From contig NZ_JAFBBR010000001.1 of NCBI RefSeq assembly GCF_016907295.1, forward strand, positions 1,302,001 through 1,366,000: a stretch of 64,000 nt of DNA, written 5' to 3'. Below the pieces are notes generated by a model. It was given only the letters and a program-made list of their open reading frames with translations. It had not been told where the DNA came from and did no database searches. Below, in pieces: positions 62,477 to 64,000 of the stretch. The DNA comes from Microbacterium dextranolyticum (GTDB lineage Bacteria; Actinomycetota; Actinomycetes; Actinomycetales; Microbacteriaceae). Numbering within the stretch: position 1 is the first letter of the stretch; the number at the start of each line of letters is the position of its first letter. The translations under genes were made by a program, and so were the position numbers.

Positions 62477-63649
62477 ATGATCAGACGCCTCTGGGTCGAC
62501 ATTGCGGTCGCGGCGGCCATGCTGCTGGGCATCGCGATCGTCGTCGGAGGCGGAGACCGCGGAGGGATCGTGGTCGCGCTGAGCGGACTCGCGCTCTTGC
62601 TGATCGCGTACGTGTGTGCTCGACCCATGCTCGCCGCCCCCACCGGGCCCCGAGCGGGATGGATCGTGGCGGTCATCGCTGTGTCGTTCGGCGTCATGAC
62701 GTGGGGGTCGCCCTCGCTCGCCACGATGCAGGTGATCGGCTACCCGCTCGTGTGGATGATCAGCCCGCGCATCCGGGCGGGCGTCGTGGGCTCGTGCGCC
62801 GTGGGTGTGGGGATGTTCGCCGGCACCGTCGGCGGGCTCGGCTGGAGCGGCGACGTTCTGCGGGACGCGGGCACCATCGCCGTGCTCTCCGTGGCCTTCG
62901 CGATCGTGATGGGGTGGTGGATCACCTCGACCGCGGAGTACGGCGAGGAGCGCGCGCGTCTGGTCGACGAGCTCACGTCCGCGCAACACGAGGTCGCGGC
63001 CCTCCATCGTGACAAGGGGATGAGCGACGAGCGGGAGCGTATCGCCCGGGAGATCCACGACACTCTGGCCCAGACGTTGGCGGGCCTCGTGATCCTCGCC
63101 GAGCAGGCGGGGCGCCGCTCTCGGCAAGGCGACAGCTCCGGGGCGGCATCGACCACGGCGCGGCTCGAATCCGTGGCCCGCGAGGCCCTCGATGAGGCGC
63201 GCGCTCTGGTCGCCCGCACGGCCGCGGTCCCGAGCGACGACGCGCTCGAAGCAGCGATCGAGCGGCTCGTGGCGCGTTTTCGGGATGACACGGGCCTGGA
63301 GATCCTCGTCCGCTCCCCGCGCGATGTCGTCGGGCTCGACCGCGACCGACAGGTCGTCATCCTGCGCTGCCTGCAGGAGGCGCTCTCGAACGTCCGGCGG
63401 CACGCGCACGCCGACCGGGTCGTGATCGACGTTTCCCGTGACGAGGACGGCGTCGTGCGACTCGTCGTGCAGGACGACGGCCGCGGTTTCGACAGGGATG
63501 CCGGTACCGTCGGCTACGGCCTCGAGGGCATGCGCGACCGGGTGGCGCTCGCCAACGGCGTGCTCGAGGTGCGCTCGGCCCCGGGTTCCGGCACGACGCT
63601 GAGCGTGGCGCTGCCTGCCGCATCGATGACGATCGGGCGTGCTCGATGA
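62477..63649 (+). CDS. NarL-type sensor histidine kinase
   Basis: 390 residues. About five or six membrane helices (residues 1-150) are followed by a coiled linker, a HisKA_3 dimerisation helix with phosphorylated histidine in ERERIAREIHDTLAQT, and an ATP-binding domain with QEALSNVRRHA, DDGRGFD and GYGLEGMRDRV. Its stop overlaps the response regulator start. Likely senses a compound exported by the upstream ABC pair, as in LiaS/DesK-like systems. Confidence 0.94.
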   Translation: MIRRLWVDIAVAAAMLLGIAIVVGGGDRGGIVVALSGLALLLIAYVCARPMLAAPTGPRAGWIVAVIAVSFGVMTWGSPSLATMQVIGYPLVWMISPRIRAGVVGSCAVGVGMFAGTVGGLGWSGDVLRDAGTIAVLSVAFAIVMGWWITSTAEYGEERARLVDELTSAQHEVAALHRDKGMSDERERIAREIHDTLAQTLAGLVILAEQAGRRSRQGDSSGAASTTARLESVAREALDEARALVARTAAVPSDDALEAAIERLVARFRDDTGLEILVRSPRDVVGLDRDRQVVILRCLQEALSNVRRHAHADRVVIDVSRDEDGVVRLVVQDDGRGFDRDAGTVGYGLEGMRDRVALANGVLEVRSAPGSGTTLSVALPAASMTIGRAR

Positions 63650-64000
63650 TCCGGGTGCTCGTCGTCGACGATCACCCGGTTGTGCGGGCGGGGCTGGCGG
63701 GTCTGCTCTCCGACGAGCCGGGATTCGTCGTCGTCGGAGAGGCCGCCGATGGCGACGAGGCGGTGCGTGTGGCGGTCGAGGCATCTCCGGACGTCGTGCT
63801 CATGGATCTGCGGATGCCCTCTGTCGACGGAGTGACCGCGACCGCACGCATCGTCGCCGAACGTGCCGGGAGTGCCCGCCCCCGAGTGCTCGTCCTCACG
63901 ACGTACGAGTCCGACGACCAGATCCTCGCGGCGATCGAGGCGGGCGCGAGCGGATACCTGTTGAAGGCCGCGCCCCAGGCGGAGATCGTCGCCGGGATCC
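63646..64000 (+). CDS. NarL/LuxR-type response regulator (C-terminus beyond window)
   Basis: The first 118 residues are readable: a receiver domain with acidic pair DDH, the phosphorylated aspartate in VVLMDLRMPSVDG, the Thr in VLVLTTYES and Lys in YLLKAAPQAE. The LuxR-type HTH domain lies right of base 64000. Start ATG overlaps the kinase stop. Pairs with that kinase. Confidence 0.95.
   Translation, partial: MIRVLVVDDHPVVRAGLAGLLSDEPGFVVVGEAADGDEAVRVAVEASPDVVLMDLRMPSVDGVTATARIVAERAGSARPRVLVLTTYESDDQILAAIEAGASGYLLKAAPQAEIVAGI

Noticed and set aside
1..64000. CRISPR array or insertion sequences
   Set aside because: No regularly spaced direct repeats and no transposase-like frames were found; the only recombinase is the tRNA-Glu integrase.

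Overview
The window looks like a chromosomal segment of a high-GC Gram-positive actinobacterium, most likely a Microbacteriaceae member close to Microbacterium. The basis is very high GC coding DNA, start codons coupled by ATGA overlaps, actinobacterial gene orders (sufBD-Rieske-sufC-sufT; coaD-yceD-rpmF-rnc-mutM-smc-ftsY; murA-plsC-gpsA-ddl-DUF3515-thiL-rsmD-recG), and many short -10-like TANNNT elements a few bases before start codons. Species assignment is inference.

Layout. 1-4.9 kb: truncated heme A synthase divergent from a SUF Fe-S assembly operon that lacks sufS/sufU. 4.9-8.6 kb: class V aminotransferase divergent from a LysR regulator, then gltX. 8.6-17 kb: a family 39 glycosyltransferase, tRNA-Gln, a lipoprotein, a HEAT-like protein, a PAP2 phosphatase, a frameshifted PAP2-diacylglycerol kinase fusion, and a DUF262/HNH protein of the GmrSD restriction type. 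17-22 kb: an Fe(II)-oxygenase-like protein behind a DtxR-like box, then a fructose PTS operon (fruR-fruK-fruA-ptsH).

22.9-36.2 kb: an integrated, probably mobilisable element in the 3' end of tRNA-Glu, bounded by a perfect 46-bp direct repeat. It carries a tyrosine integrase, an excisionase-like protein, an HTH protein, a RelE/ParE-type toxin with antitoxin, a MobF relaxase-helicase and a PadR-headed cargo operon of two ABC systems, one with a bacteriocin-associated (DUF1430-like) membrane protein. No type IV secretion or FtsK/TraB gene is present. The element shows paired integrase arm-type repeats at both ends and a shared operator-like dyad in front of both xis-int and the relaxase.

36.2-64 kb: ECF sigma factor with a DUF4349 membrane protein; a TerC-family gene behind a yybP-ykoY-type (Mn2+) riboswitch; leuCD behind a leader peptide with four consecutive Leu codons; cell-wall and lipid genes (murA, plsC, gpsA, ddl); thiL, rsmD, recG, coaD, rpmF, rnc, mutM; a GNAT protein preceded by two tiny ORFs; smc, ftsY; a DUF2004-like gene; an ABC exporter co-transcribed with a NarL-type two-component system whose regulator runs off the right edge.

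The most interesting signals are the tRNA-Glu element and its regulation and cargo, the leuC leader, the Mn riboswitch, the single-polypeptide GmrSD-like nuclease and the two small ORFs upstream of the GNAT gene.
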